DNA from: Saccoglossus kowalevskii
Taxonomy: Eukaryota > Hemichordata > Enteropneusta > Harrimaniidae
Assembly: GCF_000003605.2 (NCBI RefSeq)
Contig: NW_003125890.1
Coordinates: forward strand, 201,910 to 241,019
DNA length: 39,110 nucleotides
Direction of reading: 5' to 3'
The notes beneath the pieces are model-generated. The model worked only from the letters and a program-made list of their open reading frames with translations, was not told the DNA's origin and made no database searches. Of this stretch, positions 1 through 10,300 are shown piece after piece; the stretch's first letter is position 1; the number at the start of each line of letters is the position of its first letter. A program made the position numbers and the translations under genes.

Positions 1-225
1 TTCTTTCAGAAGATTGAGACAAAAAAAAGAAACTGAAATATGAAGAAATATGAAAACAAAAAATGTATAGAAAACAAAGTCTGGTGGTGAAAAGTTGAAC
101 CAATTGTACAAACACTCTATTAATGAAAACTAAAACACAAGCGCTATTTGTAGCTATGTTGTTGTCTTTGTTGAGCTGATCTTATATGAGTGAAAGACCC
201 TTGTCGTCCTCATCAACCTTTTTTC

Positions 226-427
226 TTTTTTTCTTAAAAACCGCAAGTCTGATTGCTTTGATACTACACTTATAGGCACCTCAGGTAGACCTCTCTCAGA
301 TTTGTTCATTTCGTGATGATATCTTCAATTCTCTAATTTTGATGAATATTTTGGTAATTTTTGGTAAAAGGTGATATTTTCGACTTCTTGTTGAAAACCT
401 CATGTGGACCTTTCTCAAATTTGTTGT
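226..427. repeat. Dispersed low-copy repeat, copy A
   Basis: This stretch carries the blocks GATTGCTTTGATACTA, ACCTCTCTCAGATTTGTTCA, TGATGATATCTTCAATT, CTAATTTTGATGAATATTTT and GATATTTTCGACTTCTTG. The same blocks occur in the same order, imperfectly, at 18513-18899. It lies in an intron of the partial PLD gene. No terminal inverted repeats or coding potential are seen. The class is unknown; it could be a satellite-like or helitron-tail repeat. Confidence 0.7.
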
Positions 428-813
428 TGGGGCTCTAACAACTGTTTAAATAAGGGGCTCTAACAACTGCTAAAATAAGTGGATGTATGGTACAGATTAT
501 CTGAAGTTACTTTCAGGAAGTTCCCCATTGTAAAAGACGCAAAAATATCCTTCTTTGCGAGGACCTAATTATCTCATCATTCACATAAGCACCCTCAAAA
601 CAAAATAAAAATAAAAACATTGTTTGCTTGAGGTTTCGTATGTATATGCCGAAAATCTATTCACAGCAGATTCTGTACCCAGATATAAAATATCACTCTA
701 CAGGCAAGATGACCTTAAACGGGCAAGGCTTACATAGTTTCTCTATATTTTGTTATTCTTATTTCACATCAAATATGATGAATTAATGTTTTATTTACTT
801 TTTTTATTTCCAG

Positions 814-992
814 GAACATCTAATTGGTCTGGTGACTACTTTGTGTCCACAGGTGGAATTGGATTTGTAGTTAACCAAACCAGTAACCATAACGATGACT
901 CTTTGGAAGATGAAAACTTCCAGAAACAGTTATTAAGTGTATTTGAAAGAGACTGGTATTCAACATATGCAACAAATATTCCGTCAGTCTAA
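814..992 (+). CDS. PLD3/PLD4-like phospholipase D, terminal coding exon only (5' part outside window)
   Basis: This is the last exon of an HKD-family phospholipase D of the PLD3/PLD4 type. The acceptor is a pyrimidine tract ending in CAG at 811-813. The exon enters in phase 1, so one G from the previous exon completes the Gly of GTSNW, the end of the second HKD motif. About 58 residues follow, ending near FERDWYSTYA, and the stop TAA is at 990-992. The exon aligns with the last exon of the complete paralogue at 12578-12729: same intron phase, same GIGFV and DWxSxYA landmarks. Its tail is several residues longer, with an acidic insert. No preceding HKD exon is visible in 1-813, so that intron is longer than 0.8 kb. 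Vertebrate PLD3 and PLD4 are endolysosomal 5' exonucleases; the same role here is inference. Confidence 0.85.
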
Positions 993-2240
993 ACAAGTGT
1001 CTTTTATTTTTCTAAATATTAATTATATATATCCAAGTAGATATTTAGACAGCTGTTCTTTCATGGCTGAAGTCATAATACATGTAGTAATAATTATAAT
1101 AGCAATAATATTAATATAATAATAATAATAATAATTGTGGTAGAAAATAGACCCAACTTGTGGAGGCTGATATTTCTATAGTAGTGTATTTTAATTACAG
1201 ACCTTAAAATGACAATTTCCTGCATATAATATATAAAACAACATAATCTTGGGTGTGGGAGCATGACAAAAATTGCAACTACGAAAATCAGGGCTGGAAA
1301 CATTTTGTAATAATATAATTTTTGTAATTTTTGCAATAATAATAATGTCTATAATAAAAATAATTTGGAAAATAATAGAATAGAAAGGCAGTGGTTGTCA
1401 TACCACGTTCTCTTTGATATGGGACTCGTTATGACATACCGGTATGTAAAATACATCGTTTATTTACATGAAATTTATGACGACTACTACCGGTACACTG
1501 TATTCGACAGGTAGGGAAGTCTGAATGTATTATCGTGCAGATAGGAAAGAACCAACAAAATAACTAATGTGAAAACAGAAAACAAGAGACGGGTACATAC
1601 AAAGAAAAAAATGTCCAGTAAGAAGGATAGTCTATTTTTGATTCTCTGTTTATATACTCTTTATACCATCGCTGATATTTTTTGTACTCTTGTTAATACT
1701 TTTTGTATATTTCCTGAAATAGAAATTTGTTTGAAATATTGAAGATGTTTTTCACCTTTTTATAAAGAACAAGTTATGAATAAAATGAAGTACATATTTC
1801 TATATTTTATTTCTATATTATATTTTATTTTGTAAACGTGCATTGCACAAATGCTTTCTATCGGAAAATAAACAAACTGTATTCACTTTTCTGATTAAGT
1901 CTTCCACTACTGTCATACCTTAGGTGTATTGAAAGACTAAACTTTTAGATGCTCTGGTTGCCTGCTCCAAAACAAGTGAGGGTCAACACACATAACATTT
2001 TCCTTTGTTTTTCGAGATAAGTTACTATTTTATGTAACTTTATCAACAGTTACATGCCATTGAACATGTCACATTGCCAATACAAGTCAAATGTTTTGTG
2101 TTTTTTGTTGGAAAGTCCCTGGACTATACATTTAGTACAGGATAAAACTCTTGTACGAGAAATCTTCAAAGATATGAAGTCTGACTCGAGATAGAGTGTT
2201 GGGGCTACAGGACTTCACATGATCTACCATGCTTCAGATG
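993..2240. other. 3' flank of the partial PLD gene, AT-rich intergenic DNA
   Basis: No coding exon is recognised here. Candidate polyadenylation signals for the upstream PLD gene are AATAAA at 1353-1358 and 1779-1784. A short ATA/AAT microsatellite lies at about 1107-1134. A 14-bp palindrome (ACATACCGGTATGT) is at 1434-1447. Confidence 0.5.
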
Positions 2241-2244
2241 CTAG

Positions 2245-2310
2245 TAGCTTAATGGATATCGTGTACTATTGCAATCGCACATGAGCCCTGGGTGTTAACC
2301 CAGCCAATGT
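2245..2310 (+). repeat. Possible tRNA-derived SINE head (degenerate)
   Basis: TAGCTTAATGG resembles a pol III A box. About 40 bases later comes a T-arm-like hairpin, CTGGG-TGTTAAC-CCCAG, with a 5-bp stem and a 7-base loop. A believable anticodon arm is absent: the pairing CGTGT/ACATG leaves a 14-base loop. A functional tRNA is therefore unlikely, and a decayed SINE or chance resemblance are the alternatives. Confidence 0.25.
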
Positions 2311-2530
2311 GTCTTATTTTTTTTGTAATGAAGTAAAACTGGAGTTGAATTGAAGTATATATACGGAGGAGAATTTGATGTGTTGAAAAAAAAAAAACAT
2401 GTCAACAAACAAACTGCTCTCTGATTGGTTGGATGGTTAGGTGCTAAGTTTGGGTAGCCAACCAGAAACCATCTTGTAAGTAGCTTCGCATTGACTCTAA
2501 ATCAGTGTTTCATTTTTGATGCCACTAGAT

Positions 2531-2689
2531 CAGTGGCGGATCTAAGGGGTCCTTGGCGTCCGGACGCCCCCCCCCCCCATTGAAAAATTTATTCAATTTG
2601 GTTTTGTATAATATAAAAAAATCATTAACTTAGTCTGGCGATTTTAAAGTTTGGACCCCCTCCATAAAAAAATCCTGTATCCGGCCCTG
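2531..2689. mobile_element. Short inverted-repeat element (MITE-like, 159 bp)
   Basis: The left end CAGTGGCGGATCTA and the reverse complement of the right end (CAGGGCCGGATACAGG) are similar, and GGACCCCCTCC-type sequence lies just inside. The element is flanked by a 5-bp direct repeat TAGAT (2526-2530 and 2690-2694), consistent with a target-site duplication. It includes a poly-C run near 2570. The CAGNG ends recall hAT non-autonomous elements, but hAT duplications are normally 8 bp, so the superfamily is uncertain. There is no coding capacity. Confidence 0.65.
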
Positions 2690-2694
2690 TAGAT

Positions 2695-4254
2695 ACACAT
2701 TTTATGAGAAAAATGGGACATTTAGTGTATATAATGTGCCGCATTGGGGCATTCCGATTGGTCAGAAACGCATCTTTCACCATAACGCCACAAGTTACAG
2801 CATTTACCATATTAGGAAATGCGTATTCCAAATATGGAACGATTAATAATAAAAACAAACATGGCTGCACACAGAACGAAGTTTGATCGGACCCCACACC
2901 AAGAAGTTTGCTAAATATCAGCATACAACGTTATTCAAACACCTGGTGTTAATTGAACATCAAGTTTATGATTTGGAAGTGGTTTCTAAAATATGGACGT
3001 GGTCATTTTTGTAACTCAATTTTTTCGTAACTCTGTCCATAACTCGAACAATTCAGCATCCCCACAACCAATTACAGTTGTTTATTTGAACGACGTTGCC
3101 TACACTCGTATACGTCATTATGACGCCATAGGAGCATTCTGTCACTAGAGGGCGCAGATAATAGAAATTGTGTATTACGGCGTACACTAACAGTGTTTTA
3201 GATGTTCGGTAATTTGAGTTGAAAGATTTGTTTTATAATCTTTGAAAGGCCGTAAATCAATAGTATTAATCGACGTGCATCGATTTCATATTGTGAATAT
3301 TTGGAATAAGTAGTGCTTTATAACAACTGGTTATCTGATTGTGCATTTGTCAAACAAAAATACATGTACGTAGAAATAAAATCGGTCATAATCGCAAATT
3401 TTATTTGCTGGTAGTATATGTGATTGATCATGTTTCCGATATTTCTCATTACATGTACGTTTAATTCGTGGTTTTGAAACTTCTGACAAGCACAATAGTT
3501 GTAATCAAACAGATTCTTAATTAATAATCAATTAATCAATAGACTCTCGCAACTTCACCTCAAGAGGGCGATAATTCCAATGGACATCCATCTTGTTAAC
3601 AGCTTTGACATGAACGTTCCAGCAATTAAAACATGCATACATTTGCATGTATCACAGCACATAGTATATCGGTGTTTTTTCTCTGTCAAAACAATTCTGC
3701 CCTGAGATGTGATATTACTGACTGTACACCTTATTGATCTTTAGACTGTCTATCAAGATTATAGCGACCTGGCAATAACACAACTACCGGTCTTCCACAG
3801 TTTATTATTAGTTAAGCCACAGTCCCTCTATCCCTCTCCCTCTATAGAGGGACTGTGGTTAAGCCTTACGTTAACTCGCAGAAAATGGTGTTGATACTTT
3901 CAGAACTATTTTTCTGGGATTCAACTGGTATTGGCACATGTTATATCTAGTAAAACTCACTTTTTATTTCACCATGCGGCCTACAAATCATATAAGAAGT
4001 ATATATACATTTCAATTTCATCGGGAATAATTTATTATTTTATCGAATCAATATGTTCGAATACAATATTTACCAATATTTACGAGGTTTGTAAATCCCA
4101 CATAAATTCTAACATTTGTAAAGATGTATTTCTAAAAGCTATAAATATACTCATTGAGTACCAGTATAATATGATATCGTACGAACCACACGCTGCCCCA
4201 GAGAGCCCAGTTTTAATCTGATCCTCATATCCTCATCTCGGTACAGAACTGTTC
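2695..4254. other. Intergenic DNA upstream of the complete PLD gene
   Basis: No exon with a recognisable product is seen. An AT-rich open frame at 3931-4221 has no ATG start and no recognisable similarity, and looks accidental. Two CTCF-like AGAGGGCG motifs (3142-3155 and 3561-3570) and the hairpin at 3817-3858 are the only structured elements noticed. Confidence 0.5.
3817..3858. repeat. Perfect 15-bp stem hairpin
   Basis: CCACAGTCCCTCTAT (3817-3831) is followed by a 12-base pyrimidine loop and then its exact reverse complement (3844-3858). The flanks TTAAG on the left and TTAAGCC on the right extend the symmetry loosely. It sits about 0.4 kb upstream of the PLD TATA box. It may be a minimal foldback repeat or a structured RNA; nothing shows function. 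Confidence 0.7.
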
Positions 4255-4262
4255 TATAAATA
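4255..4262 (+). promoter_or_regulatory. Candidate TATA box of the PLD3-like gene
   Basis: TATAAATA lies 86 bases upstream of the proposed ATG at 4348. A start site about 30 bases downstream would give a 5'UTR of roughly 60 bases and would fall just after the out-of-frame ATG at 4279. The assignment rests on motif and position only. Confidence 0.4.
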
Positions 4263-4347
4263 CCACATTGCATACAGAAATGCAGATTTCTGTTCTATCG
4301 TCACACCCAGTAGAGCCATTATTACAGTGGTCGCCATAACGGATACG

Positions 4348-7300
4348 ATGGAAAGGGACCAACGATACACTCAGGTAGTTGTGGTTTAATTACACGTCTG
4401 GAAAACGTGTGTGTCAGGCGTAAATTAGGACTGTGGCTGCAACTAATACACGCAGATCATTATTATTATTTGTACTATTTAGTTCCCTCTTGATATTCCA
4501 TATGTGGTCATACAGATTTCAATTCTTTAGTTTTTAATGCACTTCTTTTTACATGTTAATAACAGTGTATGGGGAAATAATATTTTCTGTATTATAATTA
4601 TACTTTATATTAATTTAAATTTTCAGTTATTATTATTAAATTTATTTTATTATATGTTGTTCTATTCAGCAGTTATCAGATGAACAGCCGTACCAAAGCT
4701 CTAATCGCCCGCTGCTGCTTAACAGTGTCGATCTTGACGACAGTAAACCGAACGAAGAGAATGAAGTCAAGACAAAATTAACTCCAACATCTATAGTCGT
4801 CTCATCGTTTGTTATTATACTTGTTGTCACAATATTGATTGTTTTCTGCCTTCATGATATCAAGAGATTGGCTCCTCCTGGCAAACCAACATGTGATGAC
4901 CCGTGCAAGTATGTTTCATTTCATCTAGTCCATAAAAATGACGCGGTATAAAGCTATATCCTTAATATAATGCGTTAAGGGACGACGTCAAAAGATCGAT
5001 GTCGGATAAAAAACTTAATTCCTTTAGTTTTTTTTCAAACCCCCCTACCCCCCACTGAAACTTAATTGATAAATATTGGTCATGGCGTCAGACTACATTC
5101 ACCATTAAATACAAATTGATAATCGGACAGTAGTATTGCATAGACGTTGGTTGTCGGGTGGGTGTAAAAAGATTTTACAAATGCACCTCATTTGACGCAC
5201 AGATTTACACTCGAACCAAACCATTTTTCTGTTTTTTTCCCTTTTCGCTTATTTCTGTCCATGATTGGATAGAAAAAAAACGAACTACAAATACTCCAAG
5301 ATTTTTTTGACTTCATTAAAAAATAAAATCGTTTTTGTAGGATGGAAACTTTTTGAGGTTAAAACCCCCCACCCCCAAACTAAAGGAAATAAGTTTTTTA
5401 TCCGACATCGATCTTTTGACGTCGTCCCTAACTACAACTATAACAATCAACTTGATTTGAAATATATCCAGTGTAGCGCCAATTGAGAATTATACATATT
5501 TTTATATAATTCACTGCTGTTTGTATATAATTGTGCATTATTATTCACCACTACCCCACTCGCAAGTAAATTCACTTTAACAAAACAAAAACAAATTCAA
5601 CTAAATTTATTTATATCTGATGGAGGTATAACAACAGTGATGATTCCACAACGGGGTCATATTGAATTCTGAGAAGGGTCCACGTCACGCGGTTTCACCC
5701 TCACACAATATCTTGCCGACCCATCTCCTTATTCAATATGGTATTGTGGGGGATTCAATATTATTTAAATAAGTTCATGCATTCATTCAATCAACACGTT
5801 ATGTTTATTTACTGTACTTTTATATTATTTTAACCAGAATCACAATAGTTGAAAGTATACCAGAAAATCACACCTATGTAGAAGGATCTCCCACGCATTT
5901 ATCACTATTTCAAGGGTGGAAGAATTTGATAAGCATTTCAGAAGATAGTATAGATATTGCGTCACATTACTTTTCTTTGAGAGGGGTTGATGTGGCACCA
6001 GGCCCCTCTGCTTGGCAGGTAAGTTGAACTTATTAAATAAGCAAACATGGCGGCGATGTCAACATATATGTTGACCTCTGACCTCAAATGTTGGTGCCGC
6101 ATAAACATAAAATCTTTATGCATGCTGGTTACCTGTAATGCACATTTATATTTTTCTTCCCCTCGTGTAATACTCAAGTTGATCAATTTAAAATTTTGAG
6201 ACAACTAAATAAACGTTTTCAGGAGGGGAAAGGGGGGCTAGCTGGTACCGGTTACAGGAAATAAAAACGGCATTTTACATTTTCACAGAAATAAAATGAA
6301 AGTTTCGTTTACAGTAAAAAATAGGTTCTTACACTTTACAGATAAAGCAGATTGTGTACGAATTACGACATTTAATATGGAAAATGCTTTAGACGCTTAC
6401 AAAAAAATATTATTTTTGTACAAATTACGGACGAATAAAATAGCTGATTACATTTTACACCTTGTCCATGTCTACAAATTTACGTTTTTTTATTTAAATT
6501 AATTATTACGAAAATAAAAACAAATGATTACTGCTTACGAAAATACCCCTTGCCGACCCCTTTTCACTATCGCCCGAACAGTTCATTTGTCATCACAACT
6601 TATTTACGACACTTCTCAAAAAGCGAGTACTGTCTGTAAAGGCCTAAAAGTGCGCCACGTTGAGAGGCTAAAATGGCAAACCGCCTGAGACTGAAAAAAC
6701 AGCCTATATCTGTATACACAAATAGGGTGATAGGATTGGATCTAATTGTAAAATGTTTTCGTATTAATTCAAATATTGTTATATGAATAAGTAGACGAAT
6801 TCTAACACATTAGGGATCATATACCTACCAAACTGTTCAAAACATCATTAGGGGGATAAATAAATAACAACAAGCTAAATTATTCAAAAATGGCGTTTCA
6901 ATATTCCACATTATATTTAGAAATGTCTCACCTTTCTACTATAAAATTAAGGAGACCAGTACAAGTACATTGTTAACAGACTCAGTTTTAGCAATATTTA
7001 TGGTAGAAATTACTAGGATGATATTATTCATCAAGTGAATCATAACTGCAAATTTGCGTTAATACGTTTTATATATAAATATAGTACTATCACATAAATA
7101 ATGCGGATAACTTGACAGGTCAAAGGTCAATCTGTTTTAACGTGACGGTACAATATAAATTGCATAAACTTAAAGCATCATTACTAAATAATAACCAATG
7201 TCAGCCTTCTCTCCACTTTAAATAACTGTAAATTTATTTGTAATGATACGGTTGATTAATGACGTCATAAATGATGTGATGCTGTCATGTTTAGATCTGA

Positions 7301-10300
7301 CAGCAAACAGAAAATTACACTTTAAACACGTGATAAAAACGGCATTTTGGGGGGCAACACATCTAAAACAGCAATTAGCATAGGCTAAATAATTCATAAT
7401 TACATGAATCCGAAAAATTAAATGTTGGCTGCTAAGTAATATCACCCTTGCTGATTTATATTGAGCCAGTGGGTTAATCATGAGAACTCCAGGCGCTCTA
7501 CCTTGGACGAACATTCTGTCATCGATTTTAGGACCAAATTCTATTATCAATGTGACTGTATATGTATAATATTAGTAAAGTTGTTGTTGTTTTATTTATG
7601 GATCTATTGTTATTGAACAAGATGGAGATGGATTTGCTTTTCTCTATTTAGTCAATTTTTATTTACTTTTTCAATAAATTGTTTCTTTAATTGCTGAAGT
7701 CACGTGTACCTTGCATACTACTAGTATTTACCGATATGAGAAATGTCGCCATTAATCTACTAGATATAGATTTTATAACACACTGATATACCGATTATAG
7801 TAGGGTTTATGCACATATAAAAATAGCATATGAGTACATTTCATAAAAAAGTCCACTTTGAACTATTTTGAGAGTTGAATTTCTGAATTCCCTCGACTCA
7901 CATTTGAATATATGTGCTTTAATGAATGTCAATCTTACATTCCGGTTATTATTGATGAATACTAATATTTTCGCCCTTTCAGATATTCAAACATCCTGGG
8001 TCAGACTTTTATTTTTATTTTTAGTGAATCTTGTACTTATTTTCGTGAAAATATTATTTCAGACACACCATTCTTCTTATCATTCTTCTTATATTGATTC
8101 GGTATTTATTATTTTATAGACCTCTTAGATTTGTATTTATACTACAACCCAGATATGCTTACCATATGTGATGTTAATTAATGTTAGCATTAAATAAGTG
8201 TATCGCTCAACACAGAAACATTAAGTCCGATAATTGCAAATTCGTATAGCGGCGACACCAAATTGCACGTGTTGAGCACCCCTTAAGCTACTGTTTATTG
8301 GCTATCGAGTTGAGGTGTGCTGTATCTAAGCTGTACTATTATGAATAAGAACTAAGTAAACTCAGAGTTCAAACAGTGAAAAATGTCTTGGAAAGTTTGA
8401 AAGCTTATATCCAGAAGAGCCACCCGACCTTTCTGCGCGTTCTCCTGCCATACAGGAAAACATTCACCACGATGAGCGAAATTTCAAGTCTGGCTTATAA
8501 AAAATACACGTGCGATGGCCTGGTAATATTTTTTAATGGAGTTTTACTAAATAACATTATTGCGTTCTCCCACTACAACAATTAAAATTGGGTAATTTAA
8601 ATTATTTTTTTAAGTAATCTTGCTTTAATTTTTGTTTTTTCGAAAATTCTGCGGAATTCAATATCCACATTTGATTCATACCATAGAAAATATTACATAT
8701 CTTTGAGGGTAGAAAGAAATACATGTTAATATTTTAGACACAGCAGCATAAAATCTGGCTGGCGTTGTATTCTGTTTTATGGAGTTTGGGTATCCAATAC
8801 AAGGTAGACAAGTCATCAATTTGTATTGTGATCAATAAGATTTTCATTTCTCTTAAAAGACAGTCTGTCTTTATAGAAATTTATTTTCCAAATAAACCAA
8901 ATTGCTATACTAAAGTATACACTAAAGTAACAGAAAATGCGAAATATTGTGAAAACCAAAAGTTGGAGATTCTACAAGGCACGAGCATGACTTTCGAGCA
9001 AACATTAAGAAATAAACATGATTTTATTCAACAACTTGTCCCAACTTTTGGCAGACTGTTGATATGTTGTGTAGGGAGATAGTTGTGAAAACAACTTTCT
9101 GTTGCAATTTGTGGCAGGTCAGGATTTGTAGCTAAATTGACCGGAAAATGATTGAAAAAAATACTCAAAGATGCGTGGGTAATGGGCGTACAAAATGGTT
9201 TAAACGGTCAATCAAAGCAACATTTTGTATTATAAATGTTTATAATTTATAAATGTCGATAAAACAAATTCACGCCTCCATGAAACTTGATGTATATCAG
9301 GAACATATATTCATACTTACACACATACATACAAACGACACTTAAAGCCCGACCTGCATGCTGCTTCGCGCAGGCGCAGTTGATTAATAAAATCACATAT
9401 TAGCCTTTGATGTAGTTTTGCTATTGAAAACAGAATTTCACTTCCATTCTTAAATGAAAATTAATTACGAAGTTTGCAATCTCAATAATCATTATTATAC
9501 TGTTTTGTCAATTACACATACGTTACCTAACTTATTGGTGATGTCTACTTTTGTGTGAGCAGCCGCTGGTCGAACATGCTTGTGTTTTAGAGCTATTATA
9601 GAGTTATATAAGTTGCACCACTGAACACAACAAAAATGAAACTGCTATGTCTTTTAACTTGCAGGGTGAACAGATTTTCACTGATATTTTAGAAGCTGGG
9701 ACTACAAGGGGCATAAACATACGCATGGTAGAATCGACACCAATAGGAGACAGACAAGCGTTTAAAGATACCGGTGACTTGTCCGATGCCGGTGCGGCGG
9801 AAGTAAGACGTTTAGACATGTCTGGATTCATGCAATCCAATACAGGTATCCTACATTCTAAAATGATGTTGGTTGATGGCAAGCATTTTTATATTGGAAG
9901 TGCCAACTTAGACTGGAGATCACTGACTCAGGTGCGACTTTTTATATTTCAATCTGCAATTTCAATAATTAGCTGGTGGGGCAATGCGTTATTGCCGCGG
10001 CGTAATGGGGAGCGCGTCTTCGTAAGATGATGAGGAGCATCGATTGTTGTGTGTTTATGTTTCTTTTATTTTTAAACATTTTTATTTGTGTCTTAATGTG
10101 CCTGTAATTTAAAATACGCACTTACTTGTTTTAATTTTTTGTCAGTCTTTACTTTAAACTGTCCGATTCTTTTAGAAAATATAAATACCTTTTACTGGAG
10201 GTACACATGTGAGTATTCTAGAATTTAGTTGAGATAGGGGTGATCGACACATGGAGTCCCATGGTCGAGGTTATAAAACGCCCGTCTAATCCTCAATTGC

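Larger units (their letters stand above)
6019..9664. other. PLD intron 3 (3.6 kb)
   Basis: This is the largest intron of the PLD gene. It contains an 18-bp palindrome (GTCAACATATATGTTGAC, 6058-6075), two perfect DR1 hormone-response-like sites and one perfect CRE (7260-7267). Open frames in it, such as 8768-9082, are AT-rich, unrecognised and lack splice-site support. No additional exon is needed, because exons 3 and 4 join in phase 0 in agreement with the PLD3 family alignment. Confidence 0.6.

Noticed and set aside
3931-4221. 96-codon open frame upstream of the PLD gene
   Set aside because: It starts at a TTG, is rich in Ile, Tyr and Ser from AT-rich DNA, and resembles nothing recognised.
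8768-9082. Open frame of about 100 codons in PLD intron 3
   Set aside because: AT-driven composition, no recognisable motif, and exons 3 and 4 already join in frame as in the PLD3 family.
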